NCBI RefSeq assembly: GCF_019104725.1
Contig: NZ_JAHRXF010000036.1
Location: forward strand, 1-62,996
Direction: 5' to 3'
DNA from: Streptomyces corallincola
GTDB taxonomy: Bacteria; Actinomycetota; Actinomycetes; Streptomycetales; Streptomycetaceae
Length of the DNA stretch: 62,996 nucleotides
The position numbers were made by a program, and so were the translations under genes. Shown one piece after another: positions 1 through 8,416 of this stretch. Under the pieces are notes generated by a model. The model did not search any database. It was not told the DNA's origin and saw only the letters and a list, made by a program, of their open reading frames with translations. Every line of letters starts with the position of its first letter. The first letter of the stretch is position 1.

Positions 1-305
1 CACTGACCTACGTCGACCTGGTTTTGTCGCTCAGCACTCGCTCGCTCTCAACGGCATCGGCTGAACCGCACCGAGATGGGACCCCGCCAGTTACGGGACA
101 ACCCTTAGGGGCGATGCGAGCCCAACGCTACGGACTAGACGCGGACGGCACTGGCTGCGGGGTGCGCAGACCGCTGCATCTGCACGGGCCAGAAGGATCG
201 TTGAGGCATCAGTGCGAGGGGACGGTAAATCTGCCGCAGCCAGCGCCGGGCCGTCTCTGGGCCGTCCGAGGGTGGCCAACAGCGACGGTCAAGGACCAGC
301 AACGA
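1..305. other. no recognisable gene
   Basis: Only short open frames (up to about 60 residues) without a convincing ribosome site or family resemblance occur here. The composition is somewhat less GC-rich than the neighbouring genes. It may be the far end of a neighbouring gene or simple intergenic DNA. Confidence 0.4.
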
Positions 306-340
306 CCACGAGGGCACGGCCAGCGGCCGTGCCCTCGTGG
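306..340 (-). terminator. strong intrinsic terminator downstream of pmt
   Basis: A perfect 16-bp inverted repeat (arms 306-321 and 325-340) with a 3-nt loop lies 14 bp beyond the stop codon of the minus-strand mannosyltransferase gene. Actinobacterial terminators often lack a U-tract, so a stem of this strength is enough for the call. Confidence 0.85.
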
Positions 341-353
341 GGTGTTCGCGCAG

Positions 354-2102
354 CTACACCCACGTATCCAGCCACATCCGCGCCCGCCAGGAGTCGATCG
401 GGATCGCGGTCCCCGTGTACAGGGGCCAGAAATAGATGAAGTTCCAGGTGATCAGCAGGACCAGGACGCCGGTGGAGGCGGCGCCGATGAGGCGGCGGGT
501 GTCTGTGGAGCCGGGGGGGCCGATGAGGGCGCCGAGGAGCATGGCCACGGCGAGGCAGAGGAACGGGAGGAAGACGACGGCGTAGAAGAGGAAGATGGTG
601 CGTTCCTGGTAGAGGAACCAGGGGAGGTAACCGGCGGCGACGGCGCAGGCGATGGCTCCGGCGCGCCAGTCGCGGCGGAAGAGCCAGCGCCACAGGACGT
701 ACAGCAGGGCGAAGCAGCCGACCCACCACAGGAGCGGGGTGCCGATGGCGAGGACCTCGCGGGCGCACTTCTCGCCCGCGTCCGAGGGGCACCCCGCCGT
801 GCCGGGGGACGGGGACTCGTAGAAGTACGAGACCGGGCGGCCCAGCACGATCCAGCTCCACGGGTTGGACTGGTAGGTGTGCGGGGAGGTCAGGCCGACG
901 TGGAACTGGTACACCTCGTGCTCGTAGTGCCACAGGCTGCGCAGCCAGTCCGGGAGGAAGTTCCACGCGCTGTTCCCGCCGTCCGTCGCCGCCCAGTCGC
1001 GGAAGTAGCCGCCGGTGCCGTTCGTGGGGGACAGGATCCAGCCCAGCCAGGACAGCACGTACACCGCGACCGCCACCGGCACCGTCGCCAGGAACGCCAG
1101 CCCCGTGTCGTACTTCAGCGCCGCCACGTACGGGTGCCGCGCGCCCGCCACCTTGCGGGCGCCCACGTCCCACAGCAGGGCCATCACCGCGAACGCGGCC
1201 AGGATGTAGAGGCCGTTCCACTTGGTGCCGATGGCCAGGCCCAGCATCAGCCCGGCCGCCCACCGCCACGGCCGCCACCCGAAGCGGAACGTGTCGCCGG
1301 TCGCCCGGTCCGGCCGCACCCGGCCGTCCGCGTCCTCGGGCAGCGCGGCGGCGATCCGCGCCCGGCTCCGGTCCCGGTCCAGCAGCAGGCAGCCGAACGC
1401 GGCCACCACGAAGAACATCAGCACCCCGTCGAGCAGCGAGGTGCGGCTCATCACGAACTGGAGGCCGTCCACCGCCATCAGCATGCCCGCCAGGCAGCCG
1501 AGGAACGTCGAGCGGAACATCCGCCGCCCGATCCGGCACAGCAGCAGCACCGACAGCGTGCCGAGCAGCGCCGTCATGAACCGCCAGCCGAACGGGTCGA
1601 ACCCGAACATCAGCTCGCCGAGCCCGATCACGTACTTCCCGACCGGCGGATGCACCACGTACGCCGCGTCCGCCGGGATCGGCAGGTGCCCGTGCGTCCG
1701 GAGCACCAGATCGTTGGCGTTCTTGTCCCAGTTGACCTCGAAGCCCCGGTGCACGAGCGCCCACGCGTCCTTCGCGTAGTACGTCTCGTCGAATATCACC
1801 GCCCGCGGGCTGCCCAGGTGCCAGAACCGCATCAGGCCCGCCAGCAGCGTCACCAGCAGCGGCCCGCCCCAGCCCGACCAGCGCGTGACGCGGTCCGCGA
1901 GCACCGGCGGCACGCCGAGCGCCCGCCACAGCCGGGGGTGCGGCTCGGCGTACGGCGGCACCAGCCGGTCCCGTACGTCGCCGGACGGCGCCCCCGGCAC
2001 GGGGACGTAGCCGAATCGGCGCAGCCGCTGCCGCCAGGCCGGGCGCTGGTCGTGCGGTGCCTGGCCCTGACGGAAGTCCGTGGAGGACGCGGTACTGGTC
2101 AC
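354..2102 (-). CDS. pmt: dolichyl/polyprenyl-phosphate-mannose--protein mannosyltransferase
   Basis: A GT39-family membrane mannosyltransferase of 582 residues. It transfers mannose from polyprenyl-phosphate-mannose to Ser/Thr of proteins crossing the membrane by the Sec route. The conserved acidic pair of the first external loop is visible (D105-E106 in VIFDETYYAKDAW), followed by about ten hydrophobic segments and the family pattern TKWNGLY in the middle. I chose the GTG start at 2102 because family similarity begins just after it; the frame stays open upstream but that stretch overlaps the divergent promoter region. The gene is divergent from rsmI and ends at a strong hairpin. In Streptomyces this enzyme glycosylates lipoproteins and exported proteins and is a known phage-receptor determinant (family knowledge). 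It is intact. Confidence 0.93.
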   Translation of the reverse strand: MTSTASSTDFRQGQAPHDQRPAWRQRLRRFGYVPVPGAPSGDVRDRLVPPYAEPHPRLWRALGVPPVLADRVTRWSGWGGPLLVTLLAGLMRFWHLGSPRAVIFDETYYAKDAWALVHRGFEVNWDKNANDLVLRTHGHLPIPADAAYVVHPPVGKYVIGLGELMFGFDPFGWRFMTALLGTLSVLLLCRIGRRMFRSTFLGCLAGMLMAVDGLQFVMSRTSLLDGVLMFFVVAAFGCLLLDRDRSRARIAAALPEDADGRVRPDRATGDTFRFGWRPWRWAAGLMLGLAIGTKWNGLYILAAFAVMALLWDVGARKVAGARHPYVAALKYDTGLAFLATVPVAVAVYVLSWLGWILSPTNGTGGYFRDWAATDGGNSAWNFLPDWLRSLWHYEHEVYQFHVGLTSPHTYQSNPWSWIVLGRPVSYFYESPSPGTAGCPSDAGEKCAREVLAIGTPLLWWVGCFALLYVLWRWLFRRDWRAGAIACAVAAGYLPWFLYQERTIFLFYAVVFLPFLCLAVAMLLGALIGPPGSTDTRRLIGAASTGVLVLLITWNFIYFWPLYTGTAIPIDSWRARMWLDTWV

Positions 2103-2253
2103 CGCGCCATCGTAGGGAACGGGACTGTGGGAGTCCCGTGCATGGGTGGTACGGGTGGGAAGTGGCCGGGGAAAGCGGGGTGCCCGCCGTGTTCCGCGGC
2201 CGGGTGGCGGTCCGGCCGGGTCCGTCACCCGGCCGCCCTGGGAGGATGGGGGA
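2103..2253. promoter_or_regulatory. pmt/rsmI divergent promoter region with a 21-bp palindrome
   Basis: This 151-bp gap separates two divergent starts. It contains a perfect inverted repeat with 8-bp arms and 5-bp spacer at 2119-2139 (ACGGGACT/AGTCCCGT), only 17 bp upstream of the pmt GTG. A GGAGG ribosome site at 2241-2245 serves rsmI. The palindrome could be an operator or a 5' UTR hairpin of pmt; nothing here identifies the regulator. Confidence 0.5.
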
Positions 2254-3102
2254 GTGACTGGAATCCTTGTCCTCGCAGGTACCCCCATCGGCGCCGTCGC
2301 GGACGCGCCGCCCCGGCTCGCCGAGGAACTCGCCGCCGCCGATGTCGTCGCCGCCGAGGACACCCGGCGGCTGCGTCGGCTGACCCAGGCGCTCGGAGTG
2401 ACCCCGCGCGGGCGCGTCGTGTCGTACTTCGAGGGCAACGAGGCCGCCCGTACGCCCGAGCTGGTGGACGAACTCCTCGGCGGGGCGCGGGTGTTGCTCG
2501 TCACCGACGCCGGGATGCCGTCCGTCTCCGACCCCGGCTACCGGCTCGTCGCCGCCGCCGTGGAACGGGATGTGAAGGTCACCGCCGTACCCGGCCCGTC
2601 CGCCGTCCTCACCGCGCTCGCGCTGTCCGGGCTGCCCGTGGACCGCTTCTGCTTCGAGGGGTTCCTGCCCCGCAAGGCGGGCGAGCGGCTGTCCCGGCTC
2701 CGCGAGAACGCCGCCGAGCGCCGCACCCTCGTCTACTTCGAGGCCCCGCACCGCCTCGACGACACCCTCGCCGCGATGGCCGAGGTCTTCGGCGCCGACC
2801 GGCGCGCCGCCGTCTGCCGCGAACTGACCAAGACCTACGAGGAGGTCCGCCGGGGCCCGCTGGCCGACCTGGCCGCGTGGGCCGCCGAGGGCGTACGGGG
2901 TGAGATCACCGTCGTCGTCGAGGGCGCCCCCGACGCCGGGCCCGAGGAACTCGACGCGGCGGAGATGGTCCGGCGGGTGCGGGTCCGCGAGGAGGCGGGG
3001 GAGCGGCGCAAGGAGGCGATCGCGGCCGTCGCCGTGGAGGCGGGGCTGCCCAAGCGGGTGGTGTTCGACGCGGTGGTGGCGGCGAAGCGGGGCGAGGGGT
3101 AG
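2254..3102 (+). CDS. rsmI: 16S rRNA (cytidine-2'-O)-methyltransferase RsmI
   Basis: A tetrapyrrole-methylase-fold protein of 282 residues that 2'-O-methylates C1402 of 16S rRNA using SAM. Family landmarks are in order: LAGTPIG near the N-terminus, AAEDTRRL, the SAM-site segment LVTDAGMPSVSDPGY, VPGPSAVLTAL and FEGFLPRK. The GTG at 2254 has a good GGAGG 8 bp upstream and starts directly on the family N-terminus (TGILVLAGTPIG). Length is normal. Its position opposite pmt and upstream of other rRNA-related genes matches the usual actinobacterial arrangement. Confidence 0.95.
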   Translation: MTGILVLAGTPIGAVADAPPRLAEELAAADVVAAEDTRRLRRLTQALGVTPRGRVVSYFEGNEAARTPELVDELLGGARVLLVTDAGMPSVSDPGYRLVAAAVERDVKVTAVPGPSAVLTALALSGLPVDRFCFEGFLPRKAGERLSRLRENAAERRTLVYFEAPHRLDDTLAAMAEVFGADRRAAVCRELTKTYEEVRRGPLADLAAWAAEGVRGEITVVVEGAPDAGPEELDAAEMVRRVRVREEAGERRKEAIAAVAVEAGLPKRVVFDAVVAAKRGEG

Positions 3103-3459
3103 GGGCGGAGGGCAGGGGGGGCTGCCGCTCACGCCGGTGCGCGGCCGGGACGACGCGCGCCCCCCCGCTTGCTTGAAACGCGCCCCCACCTGCATAAATG
3201 CCGTTCTGAGCAACCCGTTCCGCAAACGGGCGGGCGGGCTATGAGTGGGCAAAAGGCGGGGCGGGTCAGGCAAAGTCGGTCGGCCCGCTGAGCCCGTTTT
3301 GGCAAGGAACGTCCAAGACGGCTCCAACACTTGACAGGCCCCGTGCATTCGTGGTCGTCCGGGCGTCCACTGGGCGAAGGGACGTACCCGTCCCACGCCC
3401 AGGCTTGCGGGGGGAATCCCGGCAGGGGGGCGCTTGTCCGGTGGACAAGAGGAGCTGCC
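3103..3459. promoter_or_regulatory. intergenic region with hairpins upstream of the zinc-ribbon gene
   Basis: No gene is seen in this 357-bp gap. A 6-bp-arm hairpin (CCCGTT/AACGGG, 3214-3230) could end the rsmI transcript. A TTGACA box sits at 3331-3336 without a good partner -10. A perfect 7-bp inverted repeat, CTTGTCC-GGT-GGACAAG, occupies 3433-3449 and runs straight into the GAGGAG ribosome site of the next gene, so folding of the mRNA or binding of a repressor there would affect initiation. Confidence 0.5.
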
Positions 3460-3867
3460 ATGAGTGAGATCGCAGGGCGCACGGGCCGTCAGGGCTCGGC
3501 CAACGCCGTCGTCCACGAGTCGTACGCCTTCGCCTGCATGCGCTGCGGGCACGGCTGGGAGCAGTCGTACGAGATAGAGCACCACACCGACGGGGACGGG
3601 CACGAGTTCGTGCTGTACGTCGTGGACGAGCGGGTCGTGCCGTCGCCGCTGAGCCGCCCCGAGTGCCAGAACTGTGACGGGCACGTGGTGCGGATCATGC
3701 GGGCCGGACAGGTGTCGGCCGTGCGGGGGGTCGGCGGTGCGCAGCGCACCTCGGCGCCGATGGCGGGACCCGTGGTGGTCCCGGTGGTGCCCGGAGGTGC
3801 CGTGGGGCGGGAGCACCACTGGCGCCTGTCCGATCTGCTGCATCCCTTCCAGCGCAGGGCCAGCTGA
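3460..3867 (+). CDS. small zinc-ribbon protein, function unknown
   Basis: A 135-residue protein with two Cys pairs, CMRCGHGW (about residues 26-33) and ECQNCDGH (about 68-75), which together look like a C4 zinc ribbon. The segment between them is acidic and may be beta-rich. The C-terminal half is Pro/Gly/Val-rich and ends in basic residues (HPFQRRAS). The ATG has a clear AGGAG 6 bp upstream. It resembles conserved Streptomyces hypothetical proteins; no enzymatic motif is visible. A nucleic-acid or protein adaptor role is only a guess from the ribbon. It stands alone between rsmI and tatD. Confidence 0.8.
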   Translation: MSEIAGRTGRQGSANAVVHESYAFACMRCGHGWEQSYEIEHHTDGDGHEFVLYVVDERVVPSPLSRPECQNCDGHVVRIMRAGQVSAVRGVGGAQRTSAPMAGPVVVPVVPGGAVGREHHWRLSDLLHPFQRRAS

Positions 3868-4008
3868 GGCGGGGCGGGCCCGTGCCGTACCGGTGCGGGC
3901 CCGCCGCGTTCTTGCACGCGGTTCCCCCGCGCCCCTTGAGGAGTTCGCGCGAGCCCCTGACCAGTGGGCCCGTGCCGTGGGCCGCCAGGGGGTTCGTAGG
4001 ATCGGGGC

Positions 4009-4893
4009 ATGCCCTCTCAGGACAAGCAGGACAAGACCGCCGCGCCCCCTCTGCCCGAGCCGCTGCGGGTGCCTGTGGCGGATTCGCACACGCATCTCGA
4101 CATGCAGTCCGCGACGGTCGAGGAGGCGCTGGCCAGGGCCGCGTCGGTCGGAGTGGCCACGGTCGTGCAGGTCGGGTGCGATGTGGCCGGGTCACGGTGG
4201 GCGGCGGAGACGGCCGCCGCGTACGCCTCCGTGCACGCCGCTGTCGCGCTGCATCCCAACGAGGCGCCGCGCATCGTGCACGGAGACCCCGACGGCTGGT
4301 CCCGGCAGGGCGCCCGCCGCCCGGGTGGCGATGCCGCGCTGGACGACGCGCTCGCGGAGATCGACCGGCTCGCCGCGCTGCCGCAGGTCAAGGCGGTCGG
4401 GGAGACCGGGCTCGATCACTTCCGTACCGGGGCCGAGGGCATGGCCGCGCAGGAGCGGTCGTTCCGGGCGCACATCGAGATCGCCAAGCGGCACGGCAAG
4501 GCGCTCGTCATCCACGACCGCGACGCGCACGCCGACGTGCTGCGCGTGCTGAAGGAGGAGGGCGCCCCCGAGCGCACCGTCTTCCACTGCTACTCCGGTG
4601 ACGCCGACATGGCCGAACTCTGCGCCCGCGAGGGCTACTTCATGTCCTTCGCCGGCAACGTCACCTTCAAGAACGCCCAGAATCTGCGGGACGCCCTGGT
4701 CGTGGCCCCGCCGGAACTCGTCCTGGTCGAGACCGACGCGCCGTTCCTCACCCCGGCGCCCTACCGGGGCCGTCCCAACGCGCCGTATCTGATCCCGGTC
4801 ACCGTGCGCGCGATGGCCGCCGTGCGCGGCACCGACGAGGACACCCTCGCCACCGCGCTCGGCGCCAACACCGCGCGCGCCTTCGGGTACTGA
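4009..4893 (+). CDS. tatD: TatD-family metal-dependent deoxyribonuclease
   Basis: A 294-residue TIM-barrel hydrolase of the TatD family, which removes nucleotides from single-stranded or damaged DNA 3' ends. Metal ligands are present in order: the HxH pair in DSHTHLD (near residue 26), the Glu of GETGLDH, the His of VFHCYSGD and the Asp of VETDAPFLTP. The ATG at 4009 opens a short charged leader (QDKQDK) typical of Streptomyces members. It is the first gene of the conserved tatD-rpfB-rsmA-ispE run. A 15-bp sequence is duplicated in tandem 27 bp after the stop (4921-4950). Confidence 0.93.
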   Translation: MPSQDKQDKTAAPPLPEPLRVPVADSHTHLDMQSATVEEALARAASVGVATVVQVGCDVAGSRWAAETAAAYASVHAAVALHPNEAPRIVHGDPDGWSRQGARRPGGDAALDDALAEIDRLAALPQVKAVGETGLDHFRTGAEGMAAQERSFRAHIEIAKRHGKALVIHDRDAHADVLRVLKEEGAPERTVFHCYSGDADMAELCAREGYFMSFAGNVTFKNAQNLRDALVVAPPELVLVETDAPFLTPAPYRGRPNAPYLIPVTVRAMAAVRGTDEDTLATALGANTARAFGY

Positions 4894-4920
4894 GCCGCCG
4901 GGCCCGTCGGCCGACACCCC

Positions 4921-4950
4921 CGCCCGCCACAACACCGCCCGCCACAACAC
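4921..4950. repeat. 15-bp tandem duplication after tatD
   Basis: CGCCCGCCACAACAC occurs twice head to tail (4921-4935, 4936-4950) and begins a third time. It is non-coding and lies between tatD and rpfB. Confidence 0.85.
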
Positions 4951-5077
4951 CGCCCGGCCGCCCGTACGTTCGACCCGCGACGGTCCGTAGCCGTGCCGCT
5001 TTGGAGAGTGACGAACGCTCCGCTAGGTTCTGGGGGCCCTGATCGGGACCCCTCTGGCACCTCTGGAGCGTGTCGGC

Positions 5078-6385
5078 GTGAGCAACACCCAGTACGAGAC
5101 CTACGAGCCGTACCCGGCGGCCACGCTGCCGTACGGCGGCGCCGGGCACCCGGACACCTACGCCGGGCACCCGGACACCTACCGGCCCGCGTACGAGGCG
5201 GAGGCCCTCCTCGTCACGGAGACGGCGCGGCAGGGCGCGGAGCCGGAGCGGGCGGAAGAGGCGCGGGGAGCGGGCGGCCCCCGGCCCGGACGCCGGGACG
5301 CCGTACGGCGGCTGCTGCCGCAGGCCCTCGTCGTCGCGTTCCTCGCCGGGGGCACCACCGCGTTCGTCGCGGAGGACAAGGCCGTCGAGCTGACCGTGGA
5401 CGGCCACCCGCAGACCCTGCACACCTTCGCCGACGACGTCTCCGGACTCCTCGCCGAGCGCGGACTCGCCGTCGGGGCGCACGACATGGTCGCGCCCGCC
5501 CCCGGCACCGAGCTGACCAGCGGCGACGAGATCGCCGTGCGCTACGGCCGCCCGGTGCGGCTCACCCTCGACGGCGAGCGGCGCGAGGTGTGGACGACGG
5601 CCGACACGGTCGAGGGGGCGCTCCGGGAGCTGGGGGTGCGCGCGGAGGGCGCGTATCTGTCCGCCTCGCGCTCCCGGACCATCGGGCGCACCGGGCTCGC
5701 ACTGGACGTACGCACCGAGCGCGCCGTCACGATCCTGGCCGACGGCCGCGCCCGCACGATCCGCACCAACGCGGCCACCGTGCGCGAGGCCGTCGAGGAG
5801 GCCGGGATCACCCTGCGCGGCCAGGACACCACCTCCGTGCCCGGCACCGGGTTCCCGCGCGACGGGCAGACGGTGACCGTGCTCCGCGTCACCGGGGTCC
5901 GCGAGGTGCGCGAGGAGGAGATCCCGTACGACGAGGAGCGCACCGGGGACGCCGGGCTGTTCCAGGGCACCGAGGTCGTCGAACGCCCCGGCGTTCCCGG
6001 ACTGCGCCGCACCACCTGGCTGGTGCGCACCGTCAACGGCGTCCGCGAGAAGCCGCGCCGGGAGAGCACCGAGGTGGTCCGCGGGCCGCGCCGCCAGCTC
6101 GTCCGGTACGGCACGAAACCCCGGCCCACCTCCGTGCGGGGCGCCGACGGGATGAACTGGTCCGCGCTCGCCGCCTGCGAGTCCGGCGGGCGCCCGCACG
6201 CCACCGACCCCTCCGGCACCTACGGCGGCCTCTACCAGTTCGACACCCGCACCTGGCACACCCTCGGCGGCACCGGCCGCCCGCAGGACGCGAGCGCGGA
6301 GGAGCAGACGGCGCGCGCGAAGAAGCTGTACGTCAGCAGGGGGGCCGCGCCCTGGCCGCACTGCGGGGGACGGCTGCGGGGGTGA
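5078..6385 (+). CDS. rpfB: resuscitation-promoting factor RpfB-like peptidoglycan hydrolase
   Basis: A 435-residue membrane-anchored cell-wall protein. An N-terminal cytoplasmic tail carries a seven-residue duplication (AGHPDTY twice, from an exact 21-bp repeat at 5141-5182). A transmembrane helix lies at about 86-106, then three DUF348 (YabE-like) repeats at roughly 105-265, a G5 domain at about 275-350, and a lysozyme-like Rpf domain at the C-terminus. The catalytic Glu is in LAACESGG. The family cleaves glycan strands during spore germination and exit from dormancy. The G5 and Rpf domains make it RpfB-like, not the shorter LysM type. GTG start. Placement between tatD and rsmA is the usual actinobacterial order. 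Confidence 0.93.
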   Translation: MSNTQYETYEPYPAATLPYGGAGHPDTYAGHPDTYRPAYEAEALLVTETARQGAEPERAEEARGAGGPRPGRRDAVRRLLPQALVVAFLAGGTTAFVAEDKAVELTVDGHPQTLHTFADDVSGLLAERGLAVGAHDMVAPAPGTELTSGDEIAVRYGRPVRLTLDGERREVWTTADTVEGALRELGVRAEGAYLSASRSRTIGRTGLALDVRTERAVTILADGRARTIRTNAATVREAVEEAGITLRGQDTTSVPGTGFPRDGQTVTVLRVTGVREVREEEIPYDEERTGDAGLFQGTEVVERPGVPGLRRTTWLVRTVNGVREKPRRESTEVVRGPRRQLVRYGTKPRPTSVRGADGMNWSALAACESGGRPHATDPSGTYGGLYQFDTRTWHTLGGTGRPQDASAEEQTARAKKLYVSRGAAPWPHCGGRLRG

Positions 6386-6457
6386 GGGGCGCGTCTTCGT
6401 GCCGTGCCCGCGGGTGCCGTCCGGAGGGGTCCGTCCGGCCCCGTACCCTTGTGTCCC

Positions 6458-7357
6458 GTGAGCAGCCCCCTCCCCGACGCCCTCCTCGGTCCCGCAGACG
6501 TCCGTGAGCTGGCGGCAGCGCTCGGTGTGCGTCCCACCAAGCAGCGCGGCCAGAACTTCGTGATCGACGCCAACACGGTCCGCCGTATCGTGCGGACCGC
6601 CGAGGTGCGCCCGGACGACACGGTGGTGGAGGTCGGGCCGGGACTCGGCTCCCTCACCCTGGCCCTGCTGGAGGTGGCCGACCGGGTCACCGCCGTGGAG
6701 ATCGACGACGTACTCGCCGGGGCGCTGCCCGCCACCGTCGCCGCCCGGATGCCCGAGCGCGCCGAACGGTTCGCGCTGGTGCACTCCGACGCGATGCAGG
6801 TCACCGAGCTGCCCGGCCCCCCGCCCACCGCGCTGGTCGCCAACCTGCCGTACAACGTGGCCGTCCCGGTGCTGCTGCACATGCTCGCCACCTTCCCGAG
6901 CATCGAGCGCAGCCTGGTCATGGTCCAGGCCGAGGTCGCCGACCGGCTCGCCGCCCCGCCCGGCTCCAAGGTGTACGGCGTGCCCTCGGTGAAGGCCAAC
7001 TGGTACGCCGAGGTGAAGCGCGCCGGGTCCATCGGGCGCAACGTCTTCTGGCCCGCGCCGAACGTGGACAGCGGCCTGGTCTCGCTGGTGCGGCGCACCG
7101 AGCCGGTGCGGACGCGCGCCACGAAGAAGCAGGTCTTCGCCGTGGTGGACGCGGCGTTCGCGCAGCGCCGCAAGACGCTGCGCGCCGCGCTGTCCGGCTG
7201 GGCCGGGTCCGCCCCCGCCGCCGAGGCGGCCCTCGTCGCGGCCGGGGTCTCCCCGCAGGCGCGCGGGGAGTCGCTGACCGTGGAGGAGTTCGCGCGGATC
7301 GCGGAGCACCGGGCCCAGCGGGGCGAGCGGCGGGACGGCGAGGAGCAGGGCGAGTGA
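6458..7357 (+). CDS. rsmA: 16S rRNA (adenine(1518)-N6/adenine(1519)-N6)-dimethyltransferase
   Basis: KsgA/RsmA, 299 residues, dimethylates two adjacent adenines in the 3' hairpin of 16S rRNA late in 30S assembly. Visible motifs are GQNFVID, the SAM loop VEVGPGLGSLT, the acidic VEIDD, and the catalytic NLPYNV. The GTG at 6458 places the conserved RPTKQRGQNF about 26 residues in, as usual. It ends in a GTGA overlap with ispE, so the two are translationally coupled. Also called ksgA. Confidence 0.96.
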   Translation: MSSPLPDALLGPADVRELAAALGVRPTKQRGQNFVIDANTVRRIVRTAEVRPDDTVVEVGPGLGSLTLALLEVADRVTAVEIDDVLAGALPATVAARMPERAERFALVHSDAMQVTELPGPPPTALVANLPYNVAVPVLLHMLATFPSIERSLVMVQAEVADRLAAPPGSKVYGVPSVKANWYAEVKRAGSIGRNVFWPAPNVDSGLVSLVRRTEPVRTRATKKQVFAVVDAAFAQRRKTLRAALSGWAGSAPAAEAALVAAGVSPQARGESLTVEEFARIAEHRAQRGERRDGEEQGE

Positions 7358-8250
7358 GCGTCACCGTACGGGTCCCGGCCAAGGTCAACGTCCAGCTCGG
7401 GGTGGGCGCGGCCCGCCCGGACGGGTTCCACGGCCTCGCCAACGTCTTCCTCGCGGTCGGCCTGTACGACGAGGTCACCGTGACCCCCGCCGACGAACTC
7501 CGGGTCACCTGCGCGGGCCCGGACGCGGCCCATGTCCCCCTGGACCGCTCCAACCTGGCCGCCCGCGCCGCCCTCGCGCTCGCGGCGCGCCGGGGCATCG
7601 ACCCGGCCGTGCACCTCCACATCGACAAGGACATCCCCGTCGCGGGCGGCATGGCGGGCGGCAGCGCGGACGGCGCGGGCGCCCTCCTCGCCTGCGACGC
7701 GCTGTGGGGCACGCGTGCGTCCCGCGCCGAACTCCTCGACATCTGCGCCGAGTTGGGCAGCGACGTGCCGTTCTCCCTGGTCGGCGGCGCGGCCCTCGGC
7801 ACCGGGCGCGGCGAGGTGCTGACCCCGCTGGAGGTCGGCGGCACCTTCCACTGGGTGTTCGCGCTGGCCGAGCGCGGGCTGTCCACCCCGGCGGTGTTCC
7901 GCGAGTTCGACCGGCTGACGGCGGGCCGTACGGTGCCCGAACCCGCCGCTTCCCAGCCCGTGCTGGACGCCCTGGCCAAGGGTGACGCGGAGGCGCTCGC
8001 CGCCGCCGTCACCAACGACCTCCAGCCCGCCGCGCTCTCGCTCTTCCCCGCCCTCTGCGACACCCTCGCCGCCGGACGCGCGGCGGGCGCCCTCGCCACC
8101 CTGGTCTCCGGCTCGGGCCCGACCACCGCCCACCTCGCTCCCGACCGGGCCACCGCCGACCACATCGCCGCGGCCCTCCGCGACTCCGGCACCTGCCGGA
8201 CGGTCCGCGTGGCCACGGCACCGGCGGCGGGCGCGACGGTGGTGTCCTAG
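7354..8250 (+). CDS. ispE: 4-diphosphocytidyl-2-C-methyl-D-erythritol kinase
   Basis: A GHMP kinase of 298 residues that phosphorylates CDP-ME in the MEP isoprenoid pathway. The N-terminal PAKVNVQLGV (catalytic Lys), the Gly-rich ATP loop PVAGGMAGGSADGAGA and the C-terminal LVSGSGPTT are all intact. Its GTG overlaps the rsmA stop by 4 nt. The rsmA-ispE pairing is near-universal in actinobacteria. Products feed undecaprenyl carriers and terpenoids. Confidence 0.96.
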   Translation: MSVTVRVPAKVNVQLGVGAARPDGFHGLANVFLAVGLYDEVTVTPADELRVTCAGPDAAHVPLDRSNLAARAALALAARRGIDPAVHLHIDKDIPVAGGMAGGSADGAGALLACDALWGTRASRAELLDICAELGSDVPFSLVGGAALGTGRGEVLTPLEVGGTFHWVFALAERGLSTPAVFREFDRLTAGRTVPEPAASQPVLDALAKGDAEALAAAVTNDLQPAALSLFPALCDTLAAGRAAGALATLVSGSGPTTAHLAPDRATADHIAAALRDSGTCRTVRVATAPAAGATVVS

Positions 8251-8416
8251 AGCGCGATCAGCTCCGCGTGCGGCGGGAGATCCGGTGGCGTGAACAGACG
8301 GTCCGCGGTCGGCTCCGGCGGACGTCACCACAACGAGTGACCGCCCCCTCGCGGAAGGCCACCCCGCCCGGAGGGCCTACGCTGGAAGGTCGATCCATCC
8401 CCCTGGCAGGAGTGAA

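Noticed and set aside
91..317. Short minus-strand open frames near the window start
   Set aside because: About 60 codons, no ribosome site, no family resemblance, and overlap with a terminator.
3331..3359. TTGACA-type sigma-70 promoter for the zinc-ribbon gene
   Set aside because: The -35 box is good but no acceptable -10 hexamer lies at 16-18 bp spacing.
289..4095. Very long antisense open frame (over 1200 codons) crossing pmt, rsmI and tatD
   Set aside because: It is an artefact of high GC third positions; the translation is Arg/Ala/Gly-rich without family resemblance and it crosses genes with clear functions. Many similar antisense frames elsewhere were left out for the same reason.
4894..5077. 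ydaO-type c-di-AMP riboswitch upstream of the rpf gene
   Set aside because: Such elements are known before rpfA-type genes, but this gene is RpfB-like and the 184-bp leader shows no recognisable conserved core.
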